From the NCBI GenBank assembly GCA_948567375.1, contig OX419755.1, positions 79,254,218 through 79,318,217 of the forward strand: a DNA stretch of 64,000 bases, read 5' to 3'. The position numbers and the translations under genes are program-made. The stretch's first letter is position 1. Each line of letters begins with the position of its first letter. The notes beneath the pieces were generated by a model. It had not been told where the DNA came from, ran no database searches, and was given only the letters and a program-made list of their open reading frames with translations. This DNA comes from Lunularia cruciata (taxonomy: Eukaryota > Streptophyta > Marchantiopsida > Lunulariales > Lunulariaceae). This document shows, piece after piece, positions 35,037-48,493 of the stretch.

Positions 35037-35429
35037 TTAGTTGCATGGATGGATGACATGTTGATCCTTGTCCTATTTGGTAGGTCAAACAAGTTTGACT
35101 AGAGGGAATCTTTGGAGAATCTTGCTATAGGTGAGGTACCATTGGAAAGCTCTCAATGAGATGAAAAAGGGGGAGAATGCAACACCTTTTCTCCTTAGGA
35201 GAGGGGAGGAACTCTACAACCTTCCAATTATTGAGGTCTAATTCATCTATTTAGGCCTCCAAAATTAGCTCTAAAGTTTTAAAGATGTTTTGGCATCTGC
35301 CCTATTAGTGGAAGTAATTTTTTGGTTATAGCTCTATTTGATCTACTGAGACCATCATATATAACATCCTTGCAGCTATTCCAAGCCAATTTCCACCTCT
35401 AGATAATAAGTCTAGCTAATGGTATCACA
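35037..35429 (-). repeat. truncated family B LTR
   Basis: Matches the outer half of the family B LTR in minus orientation, from the 'ggatgacatgttgatccttg' block to the terminus GGTATCACA at 35429. The other end is missing at 35037. No TSD is seen. Confidence 0.75.
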
Positions 35430-38400
35430 ACACTACAAGAATACAATCTTGTAGTTAGTCTTCTTATAAACTCCCTCTTGATTGTATGAAATACTAAGAT
35501 GAAATCAATAGGAAAGAAAAATTATAAGAAAGGCAAACAATGTGTCAAGGCAAACTAGATTAAAATCACATACAAGACAAGAGAAAAATAAGGAATATTT
35601 GATAAGAAAATACATTAAATAAATTTCTTAGACCTAAAGATATACTCTTTTGTTAGATAAGATTAACTTTTCTTTGGAAAGCTCTTGGTAAGAGCTTTCT
35701 AACAAGCTCAAGTTTTACCAAAATCCTAGAGCAGAAGGTTTTGAAGCATAACTTTCACTATTTGGATGGGACGTAATTTTAAAACACCAAAAGATTGTGT
35801 CCCCAAAGGAACAATAAATAAATAAATAAATAGGGTATCATGTACCCAAGGTGGCTTAGCACAAGAATCAAAACTTATAAACTCTTTGAGTTGATCAAAG
35901 TGTATGAGGTGAATCCAAGAGGAAGGTTGTGTTGATTAGGAGTTGATTACTTTCTAACTTAGGTTATAACTTGGACTTATTTCTAGGCTCATGCTTTGAC
36001 CTAGACCTAATATTAAATCACTAGGAAGTAATCAAAAACCATGCCAAGCTAGAAAATATTGGCCTGATCTAGGTAGATAGTTGAGCAACTAGGTGAGAAG
36101 TCCATTCTCTAAGTACTTTGGACTATCAAGAAATTTTATCCCAAGTTTTAATTACACTACACATGTGACCAAAATAACAACTCTATTTTGTTGAGCTTGA
36201 GGAGTTTTAAGATTGGATCTGGAATCAAGAAATTTTGGCATTAATTAATAATAAACATAATAGCAAAAGAAGAGTGTGTTGTTTTAATGCAATGTGGATT
36301 TGTGATATATAAAATGCATACTTTTTGCAACATACAAGAAAAAACTTCAAGGAGGTATAGATACAATAGGAGTATCAACCGATACTTTGGTGAGCAGGAG
36401 TTTGAGGTAGTGATTGAGTGCTAGATGTTCAAGGAATGATTAAAAGACAAAATAAAATTTTATAAACTTCACTCCTTATGCAAGAAATTACTGAATTTAG
36501 TTGTTGTGGTCTTTCAAATTTCAAATTTTTGAATATCTCTTTCTTTTCCTTTACCTTTAAATCTCAAGTAAAGTGGTATTTGTCTGTTTTTAGAGAGATA
36601 GTCCTTCATTATGCATTACTTCATAGAGAAGAATTTTGGTAAACTAGGAAGTTTCTTTAACTTTGGACCTATTGCTACAATGACCAAAGGAAGTCTATTA
36701 CAAAGACTTCTTGGTTAAGCCAAAGATGAAGGTTTTCCAAAGGGAAGGAAAGTTATTTTGAATCACACTAAAGGCCAAAGATATGTTTAACTTCACTAAT
36801 AGTTATGCAAAGAACTACCCAAAGTACAAGTATTACCTAATAGGGAATTCTCACATAAAAAATTTGGTGGAATTATGATTGAGGAATGACATCTTGAACT
36901 ATAAATTGCCCATGCCCACTATGCAAGTCTTTTCTATAAGTGCAATTAAAACTTGAACTACAAAACTCATGAAAAAGAATGCAAGAGTTGAGAGTGAGAG
37001 AAAATTGAGTGGGACTAATCATTAGGGAGTTTGATTGCACATTGAATGTGGATGCATGAGAGATAGGTTTGGTCAATTTTGGCAATTATACAAAGTAGAG
37101 TTGAGAAAGAGGAGGAAGATTATGAGAAAGACCAAGGGGAAAGGATTGAAACTTTGGATGCTATTCATTGCGAAATGAAAGGTTACCAAAAAGGTCCACC
37201 TCATGTTCTTGATGTGGGATTGGAGTTACTCCTTGGTGCTTGTTGCTCTCGAAATTTGATATGAGTAGACTCAACATTGTAATACTCTCTAAGGTAAACC
37301 AAAAGATTTGGTTGAGTATCCTTGTTGCCAAGACTTGGAGGATGATATAGGACAAGCAAGTGGTCACATCCTTGACTCCCAATACATGGAGACTAGGAGA
37401 ATGGAGGCCAACTTGATGGATTTTGTCTCTTTGTATTGATCAAAGAAGAATAGCTAATGAGTGGCTCATTGATCTTACCTAAAAGGCCATTGCCATGGTA
37501 ATTATGAAGTTGTTTTTGGCTGTAGATTATGACTTATCCTTTGTCTAAGGTAGTAGAGTGTAGTTTATTGTCCTCAACAATATCTACTTTAAGACTTTTA
37601 GGCTAGAAAGGATTAGGGGAGAAGATCAATTAATGCATGGCTACTTTCTTTAGAATTGCAATACAAGCCTCTTTGTGTTCCTCCATTGGTACTTTCTCCT
37701 TGTCTTTAGGTGCTTTTGTGTATGGTGGTGATTACTACACTTTCTCATTTATCATTTCCCTCAAGACTTCATGGTTGGCGGCTAGTGACAAAATGCATGT
37801 AAACAATTTATCACATATTGACTTGTTCTTGTTTCAAGTGGTTTCCTTTCACTTGTTGGAACTAGAATGACCTTTGTCAATCATGGAGGCTTTTCTCCAC
37901 CTTGTTCTCTAGCTCTACCACTTCCACTACCTCCTAACAATACATTGATAACATAAGTTTGTTTCCACTTCTTGAATACTTGAGTTTTGGTCTTCATAGG
38001 CACCTTTTTAATAATTATAATTATAGTGAATTCATAATAATAATAGTTGTAATTAGTGTATGAATTCTTGATGTGTAAAAGCTTCTTGGTATGAGCATAC
38101 TCCTTGTTTGCCTCATGATATTTAATGATTTACTTGGAAAAATGATCTAGGTATCTGCTAAAATAGGTTGGATGGTGGGAGTGGCTCAAAAATTTCTCCT
38201 TCTTCTTTTTTGTCAAGAAGCTCATTCCATTGTAGAATTGTACAATGAAAGGAGCTAGGATTGTAGCCAATCCATGAGCCATGTCTTGCAAGAGCTCATT
38301 TACACATTTGTAGAACATCTACCTCCAGCTCATAGGTTTCCTTTTGTGCACAAGTTGGAAGAGCATGGCTTGGTTAAGATTTACATAGGAGGTTCATTTT

Positions 38401-41400
38401 GCCTAGATTAGTTTCATTATTGACTCCATTCCAACTTGTTGAATTAGGTTTTTTAGGCATTATATCTTGAACCTATTTGTGGACTTTCTCCCAAAAAATG
38501 CATTGTCTATCTTAGCTTTTCATTTTTTACTTGGTCTACCATGGAGAGTATCAATGTAAATATGCCCAAATGGTGCACACGTTTCCCCTAAGACTCCTTG
38601 CCAATGGTCCTTTTTCCACATAAAAAGATTGGCTCTCAATGACTTGCCTACTATGTAAGTGTTGCTACTGTTCTTCTAGCAAGGATATATTTTTCAAGCT
38701 CTAGTTCCACAATAGGAAGTTTTGATTTTTACTTTTCAAGTACTCTCCTCTATAATGCAAATCCCACTTGGATAGTTTGGGTGGTTTGCAAACAATCTCA
38801 TCTTACTTTTGTTGCTTGACTTCTATCCTAACAACCATCACTCAATCCACCATTGTGCAATTGTCAAAGGCCAATATCAACCATGTTACCCTTAACACTC
38901 TTGAAAACCTACACTTGAGTTCACAAAAAAACTTAGATAGAGGTTTGAGCAATTCTTGTGCAAGAAGAATAGAAATTTGCAAAAGTTAAAAGTAACCTCT
39001 CATGGGGTGGGGTTACCCTTTTATAGATCCAACTGCAAATCATTCCTCAAGCATTGCAATGGGTGGCAAAGGATCAAACTCAAATGCTGCATATAAAAAT
39101 ATGTCATGTGAAACAATAGCAAATGGTTCTTTGGCGGTGCATCAAAAAATCATGGTTTGTGGATTGTTAAAATGGTTGTGAAAACCTCATAAATTTTTCT
39201 GACTATCTTTTTTTATCTTCCCTTAGCTCGTATGAAGAAGCTCCAAGAAACCTTTGACATTATTCTGAGCTAGCTTGTATCATAAGCTTCATTAGGATGT
39301 TTTTTTAGCACAATTAGGTTATGATATGATACAAATGTTCTCTAGTCACGGGTACAAGAATTCTTGTCTTTGTTTTGTAAACCTATATCCACCAAGAGGT
39401 TTGTCACGGCAGATCCTAACTTTGTTAAGTACAAGACCCAAACTAATTTTTATATACTTGTTACTACCCTAGTGCTTAATATATTGTCTACAAGTCTATT
39501 AAACTACAAAAACAAGAAAAACCAAGACTAAAGAGAAAAGTGGGCTGTGACAAGGCTTGATAAGTAGAATTGGTATAATAATCTATTGATACAAAATGCT
39601 TGATACATGAGGTTGATACACAAGGCATCATACACATGGCTTACACTAGTATATGCATTGCTTACAATCATATATACATCATTCATGAAAGACTTTCAAA
39701 TCCAAGATTTAGAACTTCCAAATGCAGAGTCCTAGTATGATCAGAGGTCAAGACTAAATTCCACATAGGTGGTTGGGCTCAAGATGATTATGAGTGAACT
39801 ATAGACTCACATTTTCTATTACGCTTTAGCTAAAAGGAATTGATACTTTGTCATTGAAGACCAATTGTTACAAGGTCTAGATGTTGTAATCAATTGAATA
39901 AATTGAACAAAATTTAATAAATAGCTGACTTGCAATTTTAGGTTGAGTTTGATTTGATTGATGCACATTGTTTTATTACCAAGTTGAGAAAAGAAGGCAA
40001 GATCAGATATATAGTGAACTTGTGAACCTTAAGATTGCTTGGGTAAGGGGTAATCTTTATTTCCCTTACCAATTTGTACATTAAAGGATAATTTTGTTTC
40101 ATATAATTGCTAAGTCTTGGGTGATATAACCACTACTTTGAATAAGAAATTAAACCAAAAGTTATAAATTAAAAACTCCATCAATGTGTATGTGCACACA
40201 CTATTGTCTTCATCTTATCTGCTAGTAGGTTATGAAAAACAAAATTTCAGGATGAAGAGGAATAAGGGCAAGGTTGAAGACAAAATCTTGCAAAGTAGTG
40301 CAAGTTCTAATTTGCTTCAAAATAAGTAATTGAAAAAAAAATCACATGCACTTCCAATCTTCCAATCCAATTTCCCCAAGTGGAGCACAGTCCAAAGAAT
40401 TACATAAGAATAATCCATAACCTGTTAAAATAAATATAACAATAATAGGTAAAAAAACTACATTTTACAATAAAGTGAAATAAGATTTATAATTGATACT
40501 TATGCTTGTAAAGCATAAATGAAAAATTTGCACCTATATTTATATATCTTAAGTCTTGAAAAGTGTACAATCTATAGATAATACCAAGCGAATCATCCTC
40601 ATACTCAACAAAAAGCCATTTTGTTATTTTAACCTCCATTATTTTTGCATTTAATAATAAAAACAATAAAAACATAGTCACTAAAATCAATGCACTAATG
40701 TTCCTTCTCCTTATGCTTAATTTACCAATTCTAGTAAACGATAGAAAATCTATAAATTTTTACTTATGTCCACTCTACTCAACTCCCATTGCTCTAATAT
40801 TTCATGAGTGCTACCCATGCCATGAATCTATTACAACAGCATAAATTCCATAACATTGTAAACAAAGATACTAAACTCATATTTAACTCATTGAAGTGTG
40901 AGATAATGATACTATGAGTTTGCTTAAACTCACAAACACACCAAAAATGACCTTTTGTGCATTTACCTCATGTTTTCATATAACTCCTAAGTGCAAAATG
41001 TTAGATAGTGAATAGAGTGGGTGGAGTTTCTCATTTAAAAGTGAGACTAATGTCAAGAATATATGCATAACACTCAGCACTATCATGCAACAACATGGTA
41101 AGGCTGCACAAGCTTGTAAAGTGGCAATTGATCTTTTCTTGGATGATGATAAACAATTTTGGGATGGAGATTATCATGTGAATTACTTTTTTCCTAAGAT
41201 TGAGCACTTGGAAAATCTGATGTCGGGACATGGATTTGTCTTTCTCACAATGATTGGGTTTACATTGTCCAAATGTGAATAATGGTGTACTAGGGTTTGC
41301 CTTATTTTGGTGCAACATGCTTGCCATACAAGTAGTGTGAAAATAAAAGAGATGCATCCTACTAAATTATCACCCTCTAATGGATGCTTTCTTATTTTCT

Positions 41401-43069
41401 ATATATTAAACATAACATTGGAGCATGTCACAAGGCTATAAGTTGGAATTATTCATGTATATTTTGTCATTGAGTGCAGATGCACCATTTGTAGCTTCTA
41501 CTATAAACGTTACTTTGCACAATGAAATATAGTGGCTTGATCTATCTCATCATGAAGCACTTGGTTGTGTGCTACCATAATTTTCAAGCTGCATTGGACA
41601 TATTAATAGTACCCTTTTTCATATTAACCAACCAAGAATCAAACTCCATAAACACTACTACAACAAGAAGAAAGCACAATACTGTTTTAATAAGATTATG
41701 ATCCTTGGTCACAATGGCCTTGTATTTATATAGACAACAGATATGCAATTTCATTTCATGATGTGAGGTGTTTACATATAAGTCATATTCACAATCACTG
41801 GCAAGAGTATTTTAGCATTGACAATCATGACATTGTTCAAGAATATGCATTTGGAGATCTAGGTTATATGGGTGCAGAAATGTTTGTGCTCCAACAAATG
41901 GATGAGAGAGAAAATTCATAAGCAAGCAATCATGTATTGCATACATTCAACATGCTCAAAGAAGAATCAAGGTTGAATGGGAAATATCAGGTATTAAAAA
42001 AAATTTCAGAATATTTTTACTCTATATCCCAATCAACATGATATATTCTCTTCTATGTTTGAATCTTGTTGTAGATTGAACAATTTCATTCACCATTCTT
42101 GCTTGGATTTTTCTATCTTTGATTTTAGAGACACAAAAGTTGAGCAAGATTTTACTATTGAATGATTTGCCATTGATTGGGCTTTTGAAATGGAAAAATT
42201 CAATTGGATTTTGCACCTCCTTCCTTCTTTAGGCTTGCATTCTACCTTTTGGTGCATTACAAGTTTGGCATTGAAAAAGTTGCTTCAATGATTTATTATT
42301 TACTATTGATATGTAAGGAGAAGCTCCTTATTTTGTGGTTGTGGAAGTTTACAAGACTGGAAAGTGAATAGTGAAGATGAAAAATCAATGCAATGAAGAG
42401 GATTATTGTAAGCTTCTTTGCTTAATGGTTGTATCAATAATTGAGGTGCTATTGGAAGTAGAAGTTGAATTTTTGGTTTTTGCATGGCATGTAAGATTTT
42501 TGTTATAACCTCAAAGGATATTTACTCTCCAAAATTTGGATCTCTGATATATTTGTGGCATTTGATAAAACCTGTTATTCAGTTTTTGCATATCATGGAA
42601 TTTTTGCCTACAATTGTAAGTACCAAAACACTCATTTTGGGTTTTTGAAACCTGCAAACACTAGTGCATAGCCTACATATGGTAGTAGGATATGGTTGCA
42701 ATCTATAGTTCCTCCACCTTGTAAAGCTTGAGAACTACATTCTTAGATTTGACAAGGACAATGCACAAATTACCATGGAAATTTTTTCTTGGTACTAGCT
42801 TTCTAGATGATTGAATTCCTCACTCTCATCTTTCAGATCCACATCATTAGGACTTTTTATTTGGTTGAAAAACTTGTACTATAGAGTTTTCCCATTTAGA
42901 GTTGGATTATATGCAACTCAGAGTTCATACTTAGTTTGTGTGAAATTAAGAGCCTCAAGCATGCACCACAAAGCTTGCATTTTTAATATAATAGTATTGA
43001 ATATTTGTCATACTTCTCACTACAATCAAGATAGAGAATACAACTAAAGGCGGCTATTGGCTTTCTTCA
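35430..43069. other. long AT-rich stretch without recognisable genes
   Basis: About 7.6 kb in which I find no convincing coding region, RNA gene or LTR. A short (AATA)n microsatellite is at 35813-35834. Scattered open frames of 60-110 codons on both strands lack known motifs and look like chance. Decayed older repeats or intergenic DNA are likely. Confidence 0.5.
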
Positions 43070-43074
43070 ATGAG

Positions 43075-43523
43075 TGTAATTCACTCAATTTCTTCATTAG
43101 CTAGAAAAATTACCATGAGGTGGAAATTGGCTTGGTAATATCTTGAAAGATATCATATATCATGGTCTAAGTAGATAGAGGTGCCAACAAAAGAGTACTT
43201 CCACTAATAGAGCAAAGGTCAAAAACACCTTGAAAACTTTACAGTTAATTTTGGATGCCTAAATGGATGAGTTAGGTCTCAAAGATTGAAAAATTCCCCA
43301 CCCATTTAGGTGCAAAGGTATAGCCTTCTCCCCCCAAGTTTTTCTTATCAAAAATTTTTCCATCGGTACCTCATCTATGCTATCTTGAGCTTCTTTCAAG
43401 AATATTCTCCAAACATTCCTTTTGGTCAACTAGTTTGACCAACCAAATAGAACAAGTATCAACATGTCACCCATCCATGCAACTAATCTAAGGGTGGAGC
43501 TTGCTTACATGTCACCAATCCAT
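43075..43523 (+). repeat. E5 5' LTR, first part
   Basis: Begins TGTAATTCACTC after the TSD and aligns with the family B LTR from about 43098 ('attagctagaaa', 'ggtggaaattggcttggtaatatc'). It breaks off at about 43523 within the 'gtcaccaatccat' block and resumes at 44938. Confidence 0.85.
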
Positions 43524-44618
43524 TTGGACTCTAACTTTTCCACTCTTTCCACATAGACTCTCACTTTCTCTCCATCTCCATGTTTGAGAAAGGTAACCTC
43601 ACTCATCAATCTCTCATAACTCTCATATGGAAGAAAGTTCTCAATGAGTGCTGAAGTCAAACTCTCCCAAGACTCTTCTTCTCCATCTCTCCTCTCTCTG
43701 TTGGTATTCTGACTCATACCATGTGTAATACCAAGGGTTAGCCATATGATCTAGATGTGAAATTTGGTTTGGTAACATCTAGAATGATGTTATACATGAT
43801 GGTCAAAATAGATCAGATAGAAGTATCACCAAAAGAGTACTTCTACTAATAGGGCAGAAACCGAAATAGACTTGAGAACCTTAGAACCAATAGCTAGACA
43901 TATGATTTAAAGGTGAGAATTGGTTTGGTAACATCTGGAAGGATGTTACACATGATGGACTAAACAGATCAGAAAGAGGTATCACCAAAAGATGACTTCT
44001 ACTAATAGAGTAGGAACCGAAATATGCCTAAAATCTTTGAAGGCAATTTCGGAGGCCTAAACGGATGAATTAGGCTTCAAAAATGTGTAGATTCCCCCCC
44101 AACAGAGGAAAGGCTGGCCTTCCCTCCCCCCTGGTTTGTCTTGTCGAGAGCTTTCCAACGGTACCTTACTCATGTGATTCTGAGATTCCTACAGGAAGAT
44201 TCCCTAAAAGATTCCCTCCGGTCAAAGCTCATTTGACCAACCAGATAGGACCTAGACCAGACAAGTCACCCATCCAAGTAAGTAATCCAAGGGTGGAGCT
44301 TGCTGACATGTCACCTATCTGTGTCCCTAATCCTATGGTGGAGCTTCCTTGGAGGAGATCCTCTTTGTCTATATAATAAAGAGAAGGTGCTCCCTTGGGG
44401 CATCGGATGTTTGAGTGTGCAATCTGTGTTTTCTCTCTGCTCTTGTCCTCGGAGTATAACACCATGTAAGTGATACATCCTCAAAAAAAATCTGGTAATA
44501 ATGAGGCCCACTCATTCTTCCTCCTCTCATTGTTTCCTATGAAATCTCTCTTGAATTCTCTCACAAAGGCCTCCACATCTTCTCTATCCTTGCCAAAGAA
44601 AACCGAAAGTTTCCCCAT
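43505..44618 (-). pseudogene. gag fragment of an unrelated element, split by a solo LTR
   Basis: Start codon at 44616-44618 on the minus strand (M-G-K-L-S-V-F-F-G-K-D-R-E-D-V-E-A-F). It continues to about 44470 and, after the solo LTR 43724-44461, on to about 43524 with E-S-W-E-S-L-T-S-A-L-I-E-N-F and Y-E-R-L-M-S-E-V-T-F. The length, the charged character and the W-x-x-L-x-x-x-F pattern resemble retrotransposon gag capsid regions, but it is not the family A or B gag. A run of eight T's near 44484 shifts the frame. It is part of a roughly 0.7-kb insertion in the E5 5' LTR. Confidence 0.65.
43724..44461 (+). repeat. solo family B LTR in the gag fragment
   Basis: 738 bp, TGTAATACC...AGTATAACA, with perfect TSD CCATG at 43719-43723 and 44462-44466. 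It has the family B internal duplication and a TATATAATA box near 44371. It appears less decayed than the E5 LTRs, so it is probably younger. Confidence 0.93.
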
Positions 44619-44937
44619 CTTAACCCCTCACTATCTTCTTTTTTCTCTTTTTTTTCTCTCACTCTATAACTCATAGAGTATGTACATGATTAACACCATT
44701 TGAGAATAATCCACCCTAGGGAACACAAAAGGTTCAGGTTGCTCCAAGATTTTTATAGCAACATCAAATCCTAGAGTGCATATTTATCAAACTCTCATGG
44801 ATAGTTTATCCATAAGTTGAAAGATTATCTCCATCACTAATCTTGAGAACTAGTTGATGAAGGTGGTAGTATTTCTATAGCTGTACTAAGACTCTCTCCA
44901 AGATCCTGTACCAAAGTCTCCAAAAGTGCTTTTACTC
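44619..44937. other. remainder of the insertion in the E5 5' LTR
   Basis: Leader-like sequence upstream (minus strand) of the gag start. It includes a pyrimidine-rich tract (44640-44660), with no recognised motif and no clear terminus. Confidence 0.4.
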
Positions 44938-45096
44938 CTATTTAATCCAAGGGTGTATTAAGTCTTTCAAGGGATCCTCTTTGCTATGTAATAAAGACAA
45001 GGTGCTCCTTTGGGGCATCAGATTATTGAAGGCTGAAGCCTTGTGTTTCTTCTCTTGTGTTTCTCTTGGGAGTTCTCTTGTCCTTTGAGCATTACA
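44938..45096 (+). repeat. E5 5' LTR, last part
   Basis: Aligns with the end of the family B LTR, including 'aaggtgctcctttggggcatc', and terminates GCATTACA at 45096. It is followed by the primer-binding site TGGTATTAGGGC (45098-45109), which matches the iMet site at 10 of 12 positions. Confidence 0.85.
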
Positions 45097-45659
45097 ATGG
45101 TATTAGGGCAAGTATTTTAACCCAAGAGAGTGGATCATCCCTCTTGAAGGAATACGGGCTACGGACCTAAGAAATTTTGAGGGGAGAAAACATAGTGCAA
45201 TTGATAGATTGGGTGTGTTTTAGAGAGAGGATTGGATAGAGGCTCATGGAGGACAATTCCTTGCACCCTACTTTCTATTCTTGAATCCGTTCCACATCAA
45301 GATTATGTACATCTAGCTTGAGCAAGTGAGAGTATATCTTGTTTATCATTTTGGAGTAGAGTTCATGGACATAGTGATGAATTTGCCAAACCTGGTAATT
45401 CTACATGTGGTGATATACAATAGGGAGAGGGATTTGACAATCTATATTTTATTATAATACAATGAATCTAACTATACCAAATCTTCTCTCATTTAACACT
45501 CAAGTAGAAATCCATTATGTGGTTAGATCAAAAGTGATATCAAGGGATTTCATAGTCCACAATTTTGGTGAGGAATGGTATCAATGAGTGATAGATTCTA
45601 AGGTCCCAATGGTAGTCCTAATAGTAGTCCCAATAGTTATGCTCCTTCCCAAGTGATAA

Positions 45660-46721
45660 TATTAACCATTTATTGAAGTATGAAGTAGCAATTGAGCATT
45701 GGCCTTGTGTATAAGTCATGGAGCCATAGTTGCAAGATCAAATGCAAGGAATGCAAGGAATGCAAGGGATGTTGAATAAGTTTCAAGAAATCCATATGAC
45801 AATGGAGGCATTGCAAAGTCAGGTACTTACCGTCAAGAATGATCAAATAATGCAAATTGAGGAACCATCCCAAAACCCAATACTAGCGGCCAAAGTACTT
45901 GGAGAGCCACTCATGCTGATAACACCAACCGCAGTCAACAATGAAGCCACATTGTTATTATGGATGAAGAAGATGTGCAACATCAAGCCTTACAAGGGAC
46001 AACATTCCATGAAAGTAGTCAAAATTGGATTCAAGAATGAATCAAAACTTTCAATTATTCACAACTAAGATCACCGATCATTTTACATGCATGTTTGTAT
46101 GTGGGTACTTGACCAACAAAGCCCTCACATGGCATGATGTTTGGGAACAATCAATGTTGGTAGAATGAAGAGAGGTCACTTGGATGGCAATGCAAGAAGT
46201 GCTACTAAAGAATTTCCTATCCATGGATTTTGTGTAGATGGCTTTAGCCCGACCATGGGGATTGAAGCAAAAGAATAGCATACAAGAGTACATGGAGATA
46301 TTTCTTGATCTATAGGTCATGATAATCAATATGAGTCTAGTAGAAGCTCTTGATAATTTCAAATAGGGTTTAAAAGAGCAAATTTGCCAAGAAGCAATGG
46401 TACAAAATCCTCATACTATTTTTGAAGCCTATGCTCAAAGAATAGTAGGGATGCTTGAAGGAGGCAAAGGAGTGGTCCTTACTCAACACTATCAGGTTGA
46501 AACACCATACTTTGGTGGACCAATTCCTATCAAATTAGGCAACATTTGATTTCAAGACTAAGGAGCCCAATCTCTCCAAGGAGAACAAGGATGGATCAAA
46601 GAAAGGAGAGATGGAATCCCATGAGGGGAAGGAGCTCAAGCAGAATAATGACATTGTTATTATTGTAGTTGAGTTGGGCACATAACCATCAAATTTCATG
46701 CTCATCTTCTTGTAGGCCCTT
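45660..46721 (+). pseudogene. E5 gag
   Basis: Colinear with the E3 gag. An open stretch at 45730-46068 begins with a short M-Q-G repeat and includes the M-E-A-L-Q-S-Q-V and M-K-K-M-C-N-I-K-P-Y-K-G-Q blocks. The downstream gag core is in broken frames to about 46460. The zinc-knuckle region near 46650 has lost Cys codons. It is cut at 46721 by E4. Confidence 0.78.
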
Positions 46722-47168
46722 TGTCACGCCATTTGTAGTTCTACATCTAGATGCTCGGACACTGGAGTTCTTGTGATAGTAGTTAGCGTTATTTTAGCAA
46801 TTTCTTAGAGACTACTTTCTGACAGTTAGATTTTGTGTTCGAGGTATTGACTTCACGGTGGAGCCCACTGTCACTTGCATTGTTTGCATTGTCGAGTGTG
46901 CCGTCAGTGGGACAGTTAGGGTTTCAAAGCTAGCTCGAGTCTAGGGGGTATAGTTTTGAAGTGAGCTCCAGAGAGCTCACTTCTCTGATGTTGAGCCTTC
47001 GAGTTCCTGGCTATGGTGGACAGAGGCCGGCAAGCGTCACCTAGAGTCTCTATGCTTGAGTGGGTGTGGCTTGATTGTAATCAGTGCCCAGTTGTTGGCA
47101 GTTTATAGAGTGACAGATCAAGTACTGATCAGAGTAAGTTGAGGAGAGTGTTAAGCAATCTGATTACA
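46722..47168 (+). repeat. E4 5' LTR, segment B only
   Basis: 447 bp from TGTCACGCC to CTGATTACA, near-identical in order to 56121-56569. The ~107-bp segment A that precedes B in the 3' LTR (56014-56120) is missing here. The true inner boundary is uncertain: a primer-site-like TGGTGGCAGAGTC at 48074-48086, preceded by CA, could mean the LTR extends to about 48071. Confidence 0.8.
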
Positions 47169-48493
47169 TCAGAGAAGTGAAGTCAGGGGGAAATCGGGTG
47201 CAGGAACTGTGAGTGTTGGTGGTATCTCCAAGCTTGGTGGATCATTGGTAGCTCGATTCAAGTTCAACGTTTCCTTAGTGTGCAGAAGCTCGTTTAGTTG
47301 ATGCAGATTTGGCAGTTAGGCGGATGGTGTGCGGAAGCGCTGGCCAAATTTCAAGCAAAGAAGGAGCAATTTTTGAGCAGTGGTTGTGATTTTGAGCTCA
47401 GGAGGTGAAGGCAGGACCAATTTGCTATGAGTTGAGCTCAAAAAGTCAAATTGAAGTGGAGTTGGGAAGCTCTTCTCATGAAATTGTGATTTGGAAAAAC
47501 CCATTTTGTCAATTTGGCTCGAGTGGAAAGTTAGCGGGGGATTTGGCAGACAACCATCTTTAGGGTTTACATCAGATTAGTCAGATTTTGGCTAGAATTG
47601 GAGGAGTTTTTGCTGTTTGGCCAGATTTGGAGGAGTTTTGCTAGTTTGGAGGACTTTCACAAATTTGGAGAAGTTTTACCAATTTTGGACGAGGTTCGAA
47701 GTGGCAACAAGAAAGGCCTCATTTGGCTGTTAGAGGCATAGGGCTATGGGCTATGAGAGGCTACGAAGGCCTAGAAGGGCCAGCAAGCCAGCTTGCTGGC
47801 GTGATGCTAGCTAGTTTAGAGTAGATCTTGGTCATTGGTTGGCAAAATCTGCCTTTCCTGCTAGATTGTGCACAACAAGGTTTGACCCCTAAATCTCTTG
47901 TTCCTAGACTGGTGCCCTAGCCAACTGGTCCACCCTCACTTGTTGTCCTAGTGACAGTGCCACTGTTATCTATACACATGTAGCTTTGGCTAGGAGAGGC
48001 AGTTTGATCCCATTCTTGGTGATCCTGGTAGCTTAGGACTTAGATACGAACTGCTCTTATGCCAAATGCCAAATGGTGGCAGAGTCAGTCTCGTGTTGTG
48101 TTATGAGATGGAGGGTTTTTGTTTAGATTTCTTGTGATTGGATCCTCTCCATTCTCTGCTTCTTGTTTGTGCACCACGTTTGTGTGAGGTGCCCTGACTT
48201 TTAAGCATTGGTGCTCTAGTGTGCTCTCGGTGGTGAGGTTGGAGTGAGGACCAATCAGACTACCTTTGTTTCTCTCCGGTGAGGCAGGAAGTGATGACCT
48301 GCAGACCGTGAGAGTGCGTGTTATGATGGCAGGTTACAGGTTGCCCTTTCCCCTAGTGTAGTTATCTCGGTAAAGTTACATTAGTGGGTGGTGTTTAGTT
48401 GGTGGTGGTGTTGGCACTTGGTGGGGTACTTGCAGTTGCACCTTGCGGTTGCAATTGGTGGTTCGGGTTTGCTGTTGTGGTTACTTTGTCACG
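47169..48493 (+). other. E4 leader region
   Basis: About 1.3 kb without an open frame between LTR segment B and the gag start. It may be a long untranslated leader or, to about 48071, part of a longer LTR. The candidate primer site at 48074-48086 matches the tRNA-iMet consensus TGGTATCAGAGC at 9 of 12 bases. Confidence 0.55.

Noticed and set aside
41085-41282. Open frame in the long AT-rich stretch as a gene
   Set aside because: Short, without motif or neighbours, and overlapped by a longer antisense frame; expected by chance in 7.6 kb.
46722-47168. Simple reading of 46722-47168 and 56121-56569 as a normal LTR pair
   Set aside because: The polypurine tract lies 107 bp before the right copy, and an extra 105-bp segment follows it, so the simple pair does not explain the ends.
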